Positions 50,101 through 58,836 of a stretch of DNA of 64,000 nucleotides are shown in pieces. The translations under genes and the position numbers were made by a program. The first letter of the stretch is position 1. Each line of letters begins with the position of its first letter. The DNA lies in NCBI RefSeq assembly GCF_030540765.1, contig NZ_JAUOEL010000005.1, forward strand, positions 310,001 through 374,000. The letters are read 5' to 3'. A model generated the notes under the pieces. It saw nothing but the letters and a program-made list of their open reading frames with translations. It made no database searches and was not told the origin of the DNA. Source of the DNA: Flavivirga jejuensis. Lineage in GTDB: Bacteria > Bacteroidota > Bacteroidia > Flavobacteriales > Flavobacteriaceae.

Positions 50101-50651
50101 GTGAGATTACAGATGAAGATCGCGTAAATATAGGGTCAGCAACGCCCGATGGATTTGGAGGTTTTGGTTTTGGGTATACCCATAAAGGTCTCAGAATCAA
50201 TGCCACTTTTGTTTATGCATATGGTCATAAAAGGCTATGGGAAGATGCTTTTAGATCTGGTGGAGGTGTTGCGTTTGAAAATCAATCTAATAGTATTGTA
50301 GGTCAGAGTGCTGGAGTAGTAGATGTACGAGATGCTCAGTTTCCAAGGATAACCTTATTTAGCTCAGTAAATTCGTTATTTTCTGATGCGTATTTGTTTG
50401 ATGCTTCGTATCTGCGTTTAAGTCAGGTATCTATCGGGTATTCACTACCGAAAAAAGTTTTTAAAAATAGTACAATTTCAGGTATTGATATCACCCTACA
50501 AGGAACAAACCTATTTACTATTACAAATTATCCAGGGATAGATCCACAAGGAAACTTTACTAGTACCCAATTAGGAACTGGACTTGGTGTTGATGCTAGT
50601 ACTTTTCCACAGACGCAGGGGTATAATCTTGGTATTAGAGTCACTTTATAA
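47145..50651 (+). CDS. SusC/RagA family TonB-dependent receptor with STN domain
   Basis: The 1168-residue protein has a signal segment (about 15-43), a short N-terminal STN signalling domain (about 50-125, DQWVTIDKVFKIIKDQTNYT), a CarboxypepD_reg-like domain (about 135-215, GTVVSDKGEPLPGVNVIIKG), the TonB box and start of the plug (DEVVVIGYGT, about 223-232), the plug and the 22-strand barrel. The STN domain is what binds FecR, so the gene and the sigma/FecR pair form a sensing loop. The imported substrate is unknown. The leader resembles that of the second locus (58837). Confidence 0.93.
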   Translation: MKIKLIKLRSIPGKRLPFMIMRIIILLLCTTVFSLAPKPSFSQEKVIINQDQWVTIDKVFKIIKDQTNYTFIYRSDLFENYPKVLLKKGTIKANKLLEKTLPQEEFVYSFSADKTIVIKIKVPIQNTIPQTIQHLIRGTVVSDKGEPLPGVNVIIKGAKTGTSTDFDGKYSLNLRDGDVKSTVLIFSYLGFKTQEIVVDSRTDIDVTLIPDFSGLDEVVVIGYGTSKVRDVTGTISSISAGAIKTAPLGATAESLIQGKAAGVNVQIQSASPTSPISVIIRGGSSLSGTNQPLWVIDGVPQYAQSDDGNIFGLLEGDANNIFYNLNLDDIQSIDILKDASATAIYGSRATNGVVLVTTKKGSYNSKPVFEISTNVGISVADWNDFDYLERDEYVDFLTNVSNEDVLARGNPGFSRFILDRSAFFELNTSEFDGQSTFALLPDAFNTESQVSNWLDLLTQSPITTTHSFSARGGSENTSYFTSFSYNKTEGVVKTGFSERYSGRINFDTKFSKNLKFGLNLSGSTREADNKDASINNLKTTRPDFQAYNPDGTLFLGNDGFTQNPLLDLENDNLSENVIFQGTAYLEARFLKDFLFRTAFSNNYVDTESVAFKKRGSLQVEEEGLKQTNLSTTSSNIWENTLNYKKIFNEKHDVTGLLGYTFERSNRYQLNIQGNGFPDNEVLDGFGSASFIDFINESESDNALISQFARGQYQFDKRYIVSGTIRRDGSSRFGANRRWGYFPSGAIAWVVSGEKFMQSDKMQKYVPFLKLRASFGRTGGQDIGNFDHLSTFAGTTYNGAPGLIPNSIGNRNLQWEETDLLDLGIDFSLFNGRVSGTLGKYKKQSREALFTTNIATSSSFTEVPTNIGSLDNDGYEISLNYDIIRTKNHHLTFNFNWATNDTKVTKINGTTNELFFPDFSEPFQRLVEGGAVDEWWGFQTAGRFFDSAEDAASFRPRTEDGGVGLIRNSRGEETKGDIIYIDQNGDGEITDEDRVNIGSATPDGFGGFGFGYTHKGLRINATFVYAYGHKRLWEDAFRSGGGVAFENQSNSIVGQSAGVVDVRDAQFPRITLFSSVNSLFSDAYLFDASYLRLSQVSIGYSLPKKVFKNSTISGIDITLQGTNLFTITNYPGIDPQGNFTSTQLGTGLGVDASTFPQTQGYNLGIRVTL

Positions 50652-50669
50652 TAAAAAACTACGATAAAT

Positions 50670-52163
50670 ATGAAAAATATAATTTATACAGCTTTAATAA
50701 CCTTAGTCTTTGGAGCGAGTTCCTGTTCTTCTGATAACTTTCTAGACAGAGAACCAGATTTTATTCTGACTGAAGGTAATACAATTACTACTCCTACAGA
50801 AGCACGAACAGCGGTGAATGGAATTTACGCTGTTAGAGAGGATGCTTCTGGAGGATGGAGCGCAGGACACTATACTTCCAAAGCATCACAGTCTGGTTTT
50901 ATAGACTGGAATGAGGGAGACTTTGAAATGTCGTCTACACAAACTAATCCAACATCAGTGGGAGAGTTCTATTGGATAGATTTTTACGGAATCGTAAATG
51001 CAGCAAATTTCGCTATAAAAGGAATTACAGATTTAGGGTCTGATGTATTTGATGGTGTAGAGGAATATAATGCACTATTAGCCGAAGCAAGATGCTGGCG
51101 TGCTTGGGCTCATATGAATATTTTTTGGAACTTTGGGCATTGGTTTTCTGATGATGATATAAATCCCTATGGTGTTTTATATCGTGAAGAAGTAGCTGAC
51201 CTTGATAATCTAGAACAAGCAAGACTTAATGTTGGCGAAAGTTATGCGAAAATTTTTGAAGATTTAGACTTTGCCATAATGCATTTAAATAATTTTACTG
51301 ATAATAGGTTTCTTTCCAAAGAATTTGCCAAGATCATTAAGGCAAAAGCATTGCTTAGACGAGGTGGGTTTAATGATAATATAGATCAATTAAACGAATC
51401 ACTTGCTTTAGTAAATGATGTTTTAAATAATCCTCCAGCTGGTTTTGCTATGCAAGAAGACCTTGCCGAGGTGTATCAAGATTCTTGGGATTCTGAAGAG
51501 AATTTATTCGTAGGTTTCTTAGACGGTGATGGTGAGACTAGTGATGATATTCCTTTTGAGTATGAATTCGAAATTCCTGTACGTTTTGGACAGGAAATAA
51601 ATCCGTTCGATCCCATCCCAGCAGACGAATTAACAGCAGGTTTGCGCTTTGGAGATGACTTGTTTAGAGCAGATCCAAGATGGTCTATAGTTACTGGAGA
51701 GTCATTTTTTGAAACATATACATGGATTAAACTTACTCGTTTTTCTCCGACAATAGGACAGTTCGATTTAAAATTTAATACCTACTATTTTAGATTTCCA
51801 GAATTGTATATCATGAGATCAGAATTATTGGCTAGAACAGGAGCTTCTATTGCAGAAGCAATAGCGCCAATAAATACCATGCGATCTATTAGAACGAATC
51901 CAGTATTGCCAAGTCTAAATCCGACTACTCAACAAGAATTAATGGATGCTATCTTTTTTGAGTACATCTTTGAGACATTTCTTGAAAACGGTAATGAGTT
52001 TTATGCAGCGTTAAGATTTGACGCTCCAAATGGTGACCCCTGGATTGAAACAATAAAAGCTAGTGCTGGTATTCCCTTGGTAATTAATAGTATTCCTTAC
52101 CCTATTCCTAATGCTGAAATATTCGGGAACCAGTTAATGATACAAAACGAAGACTTAGAATAA
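50670..52163 (+). CDS. SusD/RagB family substrate-binding lipoprotein
   Basis: The product has a lipobox (SSCSSDNFLDREPDF) and the SusD-type TPR-like helical fold of about 500 residues (AEARCWRAWAHMNIFWNFGH near 131-150 is the conserved tetratricopeptide hallmark; IAPINTMRSIRTN near 403-415). It forms the lid of the SusC barrel at the outer membrane. It follows susC by 18 bp and precedes a DUF4465 lipoprotein by 20 bp, so all three are one operon. Confidence 0.92.
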   Translation: MKNIIYTALITLVFGASSCSSDNFLDREPDFILTEGNTITTPTEARTAVNGIYAVREDASGGWSAGHYTSKASQSGFIDWNEGDFEMSSTQTNPTSVGEFYWIDFYGIVNAANFAIKGITDLGSDVFDGVEEYNALLAEARCWRAWAHMNIFWNFGHWFSDDDINPYGVLYREEVADLDNLEQARLNVGESYAKIFEDLDFAIMHLNNFTDNRFLSKEFAKIIKAKALLRRGGFNDNIDQLNESLALVNDVLNNPPAGFAMQEDLAEVYQDSWDSEENLFVGFLDGDGETSDDIPFEYEFEIPVRFGQEINPFDPIPADELTAGLRFGDDLFRADPRWSIVTGESFFETYTWIKLTRFSPTIGQFDLKFNTYYFRFPELYIMRSELLARTGASIAEAIAPINTMRSIRTNPVLPSLNPTTQQELMDAIFFEYIFETFLENGNEFYAALRFDAPNGDPWIETIKASAGIPLVINSIPYPIPNAEIFGNQLMIQNEDLE

Positions 52164-52183
52164 TAACAACATAAGAACAGAAT

Positions 52184-53137
52184 ATGAAATTTATACAATA
52201 TATAAAAGCAATTTTTGTCGCATTGATAGCATTCGTAGGAATAGTTTCTTGTGACGATGATGATGAAATCAGAATCCCTTTTCCTGATGACATCAACTTT
52301 AATGAAATCGAATTAGAAAGATTTAGTTCAGAAATTCCAACTGCTCCGTTTACAGCAGGTGAAAATGCATCTCGTACTATAACGGTTAATGTAGTCAGTA
52401 CAGGAGGAACATCTTTTAGCGGATTTGCCTTATCAAATAGAAATTGGAGGTCGTACCCTTGGAGTTTAAGTCCAGATTATGAACCTGCTGGAGGGCTATC
52501 GGCAACAGAACAACAGCAAGCTATCGACTCAACAGCATTTAGCGTATATACAAATAGAACAAATAGAACTGAAACTTATTTGATTGGAAATGCGGTTGCA
52601 GAAGATGCTTTTTTTACACTTAATCAACCTGCGGTGATTGAGCATATTCTTGTATCAAATACAACCTATAATTATTTATTGACAGAATTTGGATCAGTAT
52701 TTTCTGGTGATTTTTTGGATTTTGATGCAGAAATATTTGATATTAATGGGGGGCCAATATTCAATCCAAATATCCCGAACGAAGACCGGGGAGGAAGATT
52801 TTTCCTGCCAGCTCCAGGAGGGGTTGAAGCAATAAGTTTATTTTCACATTCGATAGTAGATAATGTAGATGGCGCCTTTGTTAAATTGGAGATAGAAGGC
52901 TCCTTAAATGGAAACGTTACTGGAACTGTAGATGCCTATTTAGCAACAACACCTGGAGGAGATCCAGAAAACCCCAATTTTGATTTTGTTTTAAATGATT
53001 GGGTCCCTATAGATTTAACTTCTTTAGGACAAGTAGATCGTGTATTGTTTAGAATGTCATCATCCTATGTTGATGGATCTGGCGATATGATTTACCCTCC
53101 AACATTTTGCTTAGACGGTATCCGTATTCAACAATAA
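52184..53137 (+). CDS. DUF4465 domain lipoprotein
   Basis: A signal with lipobox GIVSCDDDDEI predicts a surface lipoprotein (acidic residues after Cys). The remaining residues match DUF4465: FSGFALSNRNW near 86-96, ILVSNTTYNYLL near 157-168 and the ending DWVPIDLTSLGQV, FRMSSSYVD, PTFCLDGIRI. The fold is a beta-sandwich resembling carbohydrate-binding modules. It probably helps SusC/SusD bind the substrate at the cell surface. A partial paralogue closes the window at 63816. Confidence 0.78.
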   Translation: MKFIQYIKAIFVALIAFVGIVSCDDDDEIRIPFPDDINFNEIELERFSSEIPTAPFTAGENASRTITVNVVSTGGTSFSGFALSNRNWRSYPWSLSPDYEPAGGLSATEQQQAIDSTAFSVYTNRTNRTETYLIGNAVAEDAFFTLNQPAVIEHILVSNTTYNYLLTEFGSVFSGDFLDFDAEIFDINGGPIFNPNIPNEDRGGRFFLPAPGGVEAISLFSHSIVDNVDGAFVKLEIEGSLNGNVTGTVDAYLATTPGGDPENPNFDFVLNDWVPIDLTSLGQVDRVLFRMSSSYVDGSGDMIYPPTFCLDGIRIQQ

Positions 53138-53178
53138 CAATGGATAGATTAATAAATAGTTAAGTTGCTTAGTTACAT

Positions 53179-53220
53179 ATTGTTTACAGGGTGAGTTTAA
53201 TTATTCACCCTGTAAACAAT
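53179..53220 (+). terminator. Perfect 16-bp hairpin after the SusCD operon
   Basis: ATTGTTTACAGGGTGA pairs perfectly with TCACCCTGTAAACAAT over a 10-base loop. It begins 42 bp after the DUF4465 stop. There is no strong T-run, but it is the obvious operon end. Confidence 0.65.
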
Positions 53221-53342
53221 AACTAAAATTACCTATAAACTTATGTAGTTGGTTTTCATGTGATCAGATGTTTACTTTTTTAGAAATGGTAGTTCATAAA
53301 ATATATTAAAACAATATCCAGAACATTTATTATTAAAAACAA

Positions 53343-53411
53343 ATGGAAAAAATAATTTTATTATCTGTTTTATCTCTATGGATATTGGCGTGTAAAGAAC
53401 TTAATATTTAA
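53343..53411 (+). pseudogene. Collapsed remnant of a third TlpA-like lipoprotein gene
   Basis: ATG 53343 opens a 22-codon frame with a signal-peptide core and lipobox-like LACK, ending directly in KELNI and a stop. KELNI is the exact C-terminus of the TlpA-like protein at 53561, and the DNA after the stop (ATGTCTTTGATA) matches the DNA after the second copy. The middle of the gene was lost. The rest of the 53221-53560 gap has only the spacer shared with the interval between copies 1 and 2. Confidence 0.6.
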
Positions 53412-53560
53412 CATGTCTTTGATAGGGGAAACCACTTCTTTTAAGCCATACTATATGACGAATACAAAATAAAAGTATTGATGAGCTTATATACCTTCTT
53501 TAAATTATTACTTCAATATTTAACAAACTTTATGCATTATTATTTTAATAAAAACTATTC

Positions 53561-54958
53561 ATGAAAAATACTGTAATAATTTTACTTTTAATGTTGTTTT
53601 TGGCGTCTTGTGAGTCACCCCCATCTAAAGATTATATATTGCTTACTGGAACTATTTCAAAAGCTTTAAAAAAAGAATATGAACTAATTAAAATAGATAG
53701 TGAAACAGATCTCCGCACTATTATTACACTAGCAGAAGATGGTTCCTTTTCCTCTGATACCATAACCACTGGAACAGGACGTTATGTTTTTACTAATGGT
53801 GAACATAAAGCGTACCTTTATTTAACTAATGGAGGAAAATATAATTTGACGGGGGTTTCAAGAAAAATCGACAGATCCGCAAAGTTGACTGGAACAGATC
53901 CTGATGCTTCCAATTATTTATTATCTAAAACCCACCATATTTACAGCCTATTGGATAATCATTATGAATTTTATGAATTAAATGAATCCGATTTTGTTGC
54001 AGAACAAAAAAGACTTAATGAACTTTATGTTATCTATCTGGATAGCTTTCCAAATCTTCCTAAAGAATTTGTTGAAAAAGAACGCAAGGAATTGTATTAC
54101 CATAACCTTGATGTTTTAAATAAATATATGCAATTACACCCAGAATATACTGGGAAAAGTGATTTTAAAGTTTCATCAGATTTTCTCAAAAAACTTGAAG
54201 ACGTAGATTATACTAACGAAGAACTCTATAAACTTAGAGGTTCTTATTATAAAGAGATGGTCTCTTCACACTTTGGAGCAAAAGCTTTTTTAGCAGAACA
54301 AGAAGCAGAAAAAGCAGGAAATGAAAGTTACTTACCTACACTAAAAGTATATGGAGCCATTCCTAATGAGTATATAAAAAATGATTTATTAATGATAACA
54401 GGCAACCGTCACATAAGTTATACAGATCATTTAGACGAGTATTATAATGCTTATATGGCTGTTTCCACTTCAGAAGAAAATAACGAAATCATTACCAAAA
54501 AGTATGAAGCCCTAAAAAGACTTAGTAAAGGGCAACCTTCACCAACTTTTGAAAATTATGTCAATCATGCAGATGGAACATCTTCTTTAAGCGATTTTAA
54601 AGGAAAATACGTATATATTGATGTATGGGCAACCTGGTGTGGACCTTGTTTAAGAGAGGTTCCCTTCCTTCAGAAAGTCGAAAAACAATACCATAGAAAA
54701 AATATAGAGTTTGTAAGTATTTCTATTGATAAAGAAAAAAAACGTGATGCCTGGAGAAAAATGGTAACAGACAAAGAGTTAGGCGGAATTCAATTAATTG
54801 CAGATAAAGATTTTAATAGTGACTTTATGTTAGCCTATGATATTACTAGGATTCCACGTTTTATATTAATCGATCCAGATGGAAACATTATATCAAAGGA
54901 TGCCCCACGACCTTCAGATCCAGATTTGATCGTTTTATTTAAAGAACTTAATATTTAA
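53561..54958 (+). CDS. TlpA-like thioredoxin-domain lipoprotein, copy 1
   Basis: The 465-residue protein has a lipobox (MLFLASCESPPSK), an N-terminal domain (about 20-110) resembling DUF4369, a helical middle, and a C-terminal thioredoxin/AhpC-TSA domain with DVWATWCGPCLREVP (C-x-x-C active site) and a cis-Pro (TRIPRFILID). It should reduce or isomerise disulfides in extracytoplasmic proteins. It lies after the DUF4465 operon and is followed by a close paralogue with the same spacer, a tandem duplication. Confidence 0.85.
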   Translation: MKNTVIILLLMLFLASCESPPSKDYILLTGTISKALKKEYELIKIDSETDLRTIITLAEDGSFSSDTITTGTGRYVFTNGEHKAYLYLTNGGKYNLTGVSRKIDRSAKLTGTDPDASNYLLSKTHHIYSLLDNHYEFYELNESDFVAEQKRLNELYVIYLDSFPNLPKEFVEKERKELYYHNLDVLNKYMQLHPEYTGKSDFKVSSDFLKKLEDVDYTNEELYKLRGSYYKEMVSSHFGAKAFLAEQEAEKAGNESYLPTLKVYGAIPNEYIKNDLLMITGNRHISYTDHLDEYYNAYMAVSTSEENNEIITKKYEALKRLSKGQPSPTFENYVNHADGTSSLSDFKGKYVYIDVWATWCGPCLREVPFLQKVEKQYHRKNIEFVSISIDKEKKRDAWRKMVTDKELGGIQLIADKDFNSDFMLAYDITRIPRFILIDPDGNIISKDAPRPSDPDLIVLFKELNI

Positions 54959-54994
54959 CAAATTTTATACATTATTATTTTAATAAAAATATTC

Positions 54995-56389
54995 ATGAAA
55001 AATACTGTAATAATTTTACTTTCAGCATTGTTTTTAGTGTCTTGTCAGTCAACCCCAAAGAAAGATTATATTTTGCTTACTGGTACCATTTCAGGTGCCC
55101 CAGAAAAAGAGTTTAGACTATATAAAAGAAAGAGTGGAGCCGATCTCACTATTATTAAACTAGCAGAAGATGGCACCTTCTCTTCCGATACCATAACCAC
55201 TGGAACAGGATATTACACTTTTGGTGATGGTGGTAGAAATTCTGCAGAATTATATTTAATTAATGGAGCCGAATATAATTTGACGGCTATTGTGGAGGAA
55301 TTCAGAAACACCGCAAAATTAACTGGGCCTAATTCTGATGCTTCTAATTATTTATTGTCTAAAAAAGATAACATGGATAAGCTAAGAGGAAGTCATTCTG
55401 AATTTTATTCATTAAACGAATCAGATTTTATTGCTAAGCAAGAAATGCTTTATGAAGGTTATGTTAGCTATTTAGATAGCTTTCCGAATATTCCTGAAGA
55501 ATTTGTTGAAAGAGAGCGTAAGGAGTTGCATTACTACAGCCTTTTAAATTTAACTTACTATGAGGATTTTCACCGAAGATATACTAAACAATCTAATTTT
55601 AAAGTTTCAGCAGATTTTGCCAAGCAATTTGAAGATGTAGATTTTCATAATGAGGCGCTCTATAAACTTATAGGTTCTTACCGTAGATTGGTTCTTAAGC
55701 ACTATGAAAAGAAAGCTGATTCAGCAGCAGAAACATCAGTAGCAGCAGGAAAAGAAAGATACTTTGATGTGTTGAAAGTATATGGAGCCATCCCTAATGA
55801 CCATATAAAAAATAATTTATTAATGTCAGCAGCCCCGTATCACATAGGTTATACAGATAATATAGATGAGTATTATAATGCTTACATGACTGTTTCCACT
55901 TCAAAAGAGAATAACGAAATAATGACCAAAAAGTATAAGGGTCTAAAAAGACTCAGTGCTGGGGCAACTTCACCGATTTTTGAGAATTATGTCAATCATG
56001 CAGGAGGAACAACTTCTTTAAGTGATTTTAAAGGGAAGTACATATATATTGATATTTGGGCAACATGGTGTGGACCATGTTTAAAAGAGGTGCCCTTCCT
56101 TCAAGAAGTCGAAAAAAAATACCATGGAAAAAACATAGAATTTGTAAGTATTTCCATCGACAGTAAAGAAAAACGGGATGCTTGGAGAAAAATGGTAACG
56201 GATGAAGAGTTTAGCGGAGTTCAATTGATTGCAGATAAAGATTTTAATAGTGACTTTATTGCAGCCTATGAAATTAATAGCATACCACGTTTTATAATAA
56301 TCGATCCAGAGGGAAAGATTGTATCAAGCAATGCTACAAAACCTTCAGATCCAGATTTGATCGTTTTATTTAATCAACTTAATATTTAG
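54995..56389 (+). CDS. TlpA-like thioredoxin-domain lipoprotein, copy 2
   Basis: A 464-residue paralogue of the preceding gene, with lipobox LVSCQSTPKKD, the same domain order and active site WATWCGPCLKEVPF followed by the cis-Pro NSIPRFIIID. Most changes lie in the N-terminal domain and the helical middle, where the proteins may have diverged in partner choice. The spacer before it (37 bp) is nearly the same as the one before copy 1. A terminator follows at 56501. Confidence 0.85.
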   Translation: MKNTVIILLSALFLVSCQSTPKKDYILLTGTISGAPEKEFRLYKRKSGADLTIIKLAEDGTFSSDTITTGTGYYTFGDGGRNSAELYLINGAEYNLTAIVEEFRNTAKLTGPNSDASNYLLSKKDNMDKLRGSHSEFYSLNESDFIAKQEMLYEGYVSYLDSFPNIPEEFVERERKELHYYSLLNLTYYEDFHRRYTKQSNFKVSADFAKQFEDVDFHNEALYKLIGSYRRLVLKHYEKKADSAAETSVAAGKERYFDVLKVYGAIPNDHIKNNLLMSAAPYHIGYTDNIDEYYNAYMTVSTSKENNEIMTKKYKGLKRLSAGATSPIFENYVNHAGGTTSLSDFKGKYIYIDIWATWCGPCLKEVPFLQEVEKKYHGKNIEFVSISIDSKEKRDAWRKMVTDEEFSGVQLIADKDFNSDFIAAYEINSIPRFIIIDPEGKIVSSNATKPSDPDLIVLFNQLNI

Positions 56390-56500
56390 TATGTCTTTTT
56401 GATAAGGAGTAATCAATTATTTTAAGCTTCAACTACATAAGGAACATAAATGATAAACTTATACCCTTTATTAAATTAATTATTTGAGTGAGCTAAAGGG

Positions 56501-56526
56501 AAGGGTTATTTTTTTAAATAGCCCTT
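56501..56526 (+). terminator. Intrinsic terminator of the tandem tlpA-like genes
   Basis: AAGGGTTATTT and AAATAGCCCTT form an 11-bp stem with one G-T pair over loop TTTT, followed by TTAAATTCCTTTTT. The rest of the interval to 56704 is AT-rich with no feature I can name. Confidence 0.6.
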
Positions 56527-56704
56527 TTAAATTCCTTTTTTAGTTATGCGGTCACCCTTAGTTTAAAAACTTAAAAAAAATATGAAAAACAGAATAGCTT
56601 TACAAGCTATAAACACTGGTTTATAGATTACTTTGGCAAATATTCGTTTTGCTATGCTCCATAAAAAACAGGGGAAATCGATGTATTACTAATATTTTAA
56701 AACC

Positions 56705-57307
56705 CTAATTCAATACACTTTTAAGCTTTCTATTTGAGCCAAAAAGAAGAAATAGGATGGTATGCATCTTTTCTCTCGCTTTTTTTCTAATTATAGTAAA
56801 AGCTATCCCCATTTGATTTTCAACCGTTTTTTGAGAAATATTAAGATAATCTGCTATTTCAACATAGGTTAACCCTTCCTTTTTGCTTAATAAAAAAATT
56901 TCTTTGCATCTAGGAGGTAATTGCTCTATCGCATGTTTTACTAAAACCACTAAACGATCTAATTCTATATCACCTTCTTCATAAAGAGGTTTTATAGTCA
57001 TAAAATATTTTTTTCTTAACTTATCTGTAGAAACTTCTTTTCGGTATAAATTTATAAACTCATTGTAGACTGATTTATAGAGAAAACTTTTAATAGAAGT
57101 ATCAGATTTTAATTTTTTACGTTTTTCCCAGAACCTTATCAGTACATTTTGAACGAGATCTTCCGCTACAAAATGATCTCTCGAAAGCCCAAAAGCATAA
57201 TCACATAAAACCTTAAAATAAGTTTTTACAAGATAGGTGTAAGCAAGTTCATCGCCTTTTTTAAGATGTTTAATTAATTTAAGATGTGTAGAGAACTCTT
57301 TTTTCAA
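56705..57307 (-). CDS. ECF sigma factor of the second locus
   Basis: The 200-residue protein has sigma region 2 (LAYTYLVKTYFKVLCDYAFG, then AEDLVQNVLIRFWEKRKKL) and region 4 (LPPRCKEIFLLSKKEGLTYV, then EIADYLNISQKTVENQM). It is divergent from the FecR gene at 57515 across 207 bp, unlike the first locus where the sigma gene is codirectional. It probably serves the second SusC/SusD set. Confidence 0.9.
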   Translation of the reverse strand: MKKEFSTHLKLIKHLKKGDELAYTYLVKTYFKVLCDYAFGLSRDHFVAEDLVQNVLIRFWEKRKKLKSDTSIKSFLYKSVYNEFINLYRKEVSTDKLRKKYFMTIKPLYEEGDIELDRLVVLVKHAIEQLPPRCKEIFLLSKKEGLTYVEIADYLNISQKTVENQMGIAFTIIRKKAREKMHTILFLLFGSNRKLKSVLN

Positions 57308-57486
57308 GGGTAAATCAAATTAATTTTATGTAAACATATAATTTTTTTTATTTTTTTGGGGGTATAGTGGGGTAGATTTTGTATTAGTAAAGTGATAAGG
57401 CTTAAAAAAGCAGCTTAAAACAGTATGTACAGCCTAATTAAAAAATAATACAACTTTATACTGTTTTTTGATTAAAATGTAATCAA

Positions 57487-57528
57487 ATGATTAAAAAGAC
57501 ATGATTAAAAAGACATGATTAAAATGCC
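57487..57528 (+). repeat. Triple 14-bp tandem repeat holding two mini-ORFs and the fecR start
   Basis: ATGATTAAAAAGAC occurs twice (57487, 57501) and a third, slightly different copy ATGATTAAAATGCC starts at 57515. Each of the first two copies encodes MIKKT followed by TGA overlapping the next ATG (ATGA). The third copy starts the FecR gene. This gives two upstream mini-ORFs that could control FecR translation. Confidence 0.5.
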
Positions 57529-58675
57529 CCCCATAATTATTAAATTTCTTTCTAACGATACTTTTAATACGACAAAGGAAGAATTAGAATTTTTAGAAAA
57601 TTGGATTCAAAACCCTGAAAACGAACAGCTTTTTTCGGATTATATAAAAATGAATGCTGCTATAGAAAAGGAGCTAAAAACTTATGATATACAAAAAGCA
57701 GAGGAAAAAATCATGCTCCATATAAAACAAGAAAAAAATGTATTCTTTAGAAGAAAGATAAAAACAGTTATGAAATATGCAGTTGCAGCATCAGTATTAC
57801 TTGTTGTAGCACTTACTGTATTTTTAAATAAAGAAAGCGGATCGCAGTTTACAGAACCAATCATCATAAATAATACGATTCAAGTAGGAACAGACAAAGC
57901 AATTTTAACCTTGGAAAATGGCGAGGAGATAACTTTGGTTAAAGGAACTTCCTTCCAAACCCCTAACGCGACGAGCAATGGTGAGGAGATTGTATATGAA
58001 AAAGGGGCTAGTAAAGACATTGCCCACAACTATCTAACAATCCCAAGAGGAGGGCAATACCATATTATATTAGCCGATGGAACAGATGTTTGGTTAAATT
58101 CTGAATCTCAATTAAAATACCCCGTAGCATTTAGCACTGGTGAAACCAGACAAGTAGAACTTGTGTATGGTGAGGCCTATTTCGATGTATCATCAAGTAC
58201 TAATCATAATGGAGCAGACTTCAAAGTGTACCATCAAAAGCAAGAAGTACAAGTACTAGGTACAGAGTTTAATATCAAAGCCTATAAAGATGAAACTAAT
58301 ATTTACACCACCTTGGTAGAGGGAAAAGTGGCTGTAAGTACTAAAATTACTAATCAAATATTAGCACCAAGTCAACAATCTAAAGTAAACATAGTAAGGA
58401 ATACAATATCAGTATCAAATGTAGAAGTAAATGCAGAAATAGCATGGATTAATGGCAAGTTTATACTACAGCAAAAAACATTAAAGGAAATTATGAAAAT
58501 ACTGTCTCGTTGGTATGATGTAGAAGTAATCTTTAATAATAAAGACCTCGAAGAAATTCGCTTCGAAGGAGTATTAAGCAAAAATCAAGATATTGAAGAG
58601 ATACTAAATAATATTAAAAATTTCGGAGTCATTAATAACTTCGAGATCAATAATAAAACAATAACACTTAAATAA
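57515..58675 (+). CDS. FecR-like anti-sigma factor of the second locus
   Basis: The 386-residue protein has a cytoplasmic N-terminus, one membrane segment near residues 88-106 (AVAASVLLVVALTVFL) and the periplasmic FecR domain (NYLTIPRGGQYHIILADGTD near 172-191, VELVYGEAYFDV) with a DUF4974-like end (IAWINGKFIL, LSRWYDVEVIF). It is a paralogue of the FecR at 45894. It precedes the second SusC and probably inhibits the divergent sigma factor. Confidence 0.92.
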   Translation: MIKMPPIIIKFLSNDTFNTTKEELEFLENWIQNPENEQLFSDYIKMNAAIEKELKTYDIQKAEEKIMLHIKQEKNVFFRRKIKTVMKYAVAASVLLVVALTVFLNKESGSQFTEPIIINNTIQVGTDKAILTLENGEEITLVKGTSFQTPNATSNGEEIVYEKGASKDIAHNYLTIPRGGQYHIILADGTDVWLNSESQLKYPVAFSTGETRQVELVYGEAYFDVSSSTNHNGADFKVYHQKQEVQVLGTEFNIKAYKDETNIYTTLVEGKVAVSTKITNQILAPSQQSKVNIVRNTISVSNVEVNAEIAWINGKFILQQKTLKEIMKILSRWYDVEVIFNNKDLEEIRFEGVLSKNQDIEEILNNIKNFGVINNFEINNKTITLK

Positions 58676-58736
58676 AACTGTAAAATAATTAACCAATACT
58701 AAAATTTATGACATAAAACTATATCATTAAAAAAGA

Positions 58737-58785
58737 AAGGGAACATCGTTTAGACCTCGCAAAAAGTATAAAACGCCATTCCCTT
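58737..58785 (+). promoter_or_regulatory. Leader hairpin of the second susC
   Basis: AAGGGAA pairs with TTCCCTT, and CGTTT with AAACG inside, around an 18-base loop. The following leader (about 58796-58836) is nearly the same as the one before the first susC (47110-47144), which has a weaker GGGATA/TATCCC stem at 47064-47100. The structure may be a terminator between fecR and susC or a regulatory leader. Confidence 0.4.
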
Positions 58786-58836
58786 GTGTATTACCAATTA
58801 ATTAAATGTTTAACCAACTAATAACAAAACAAATTT

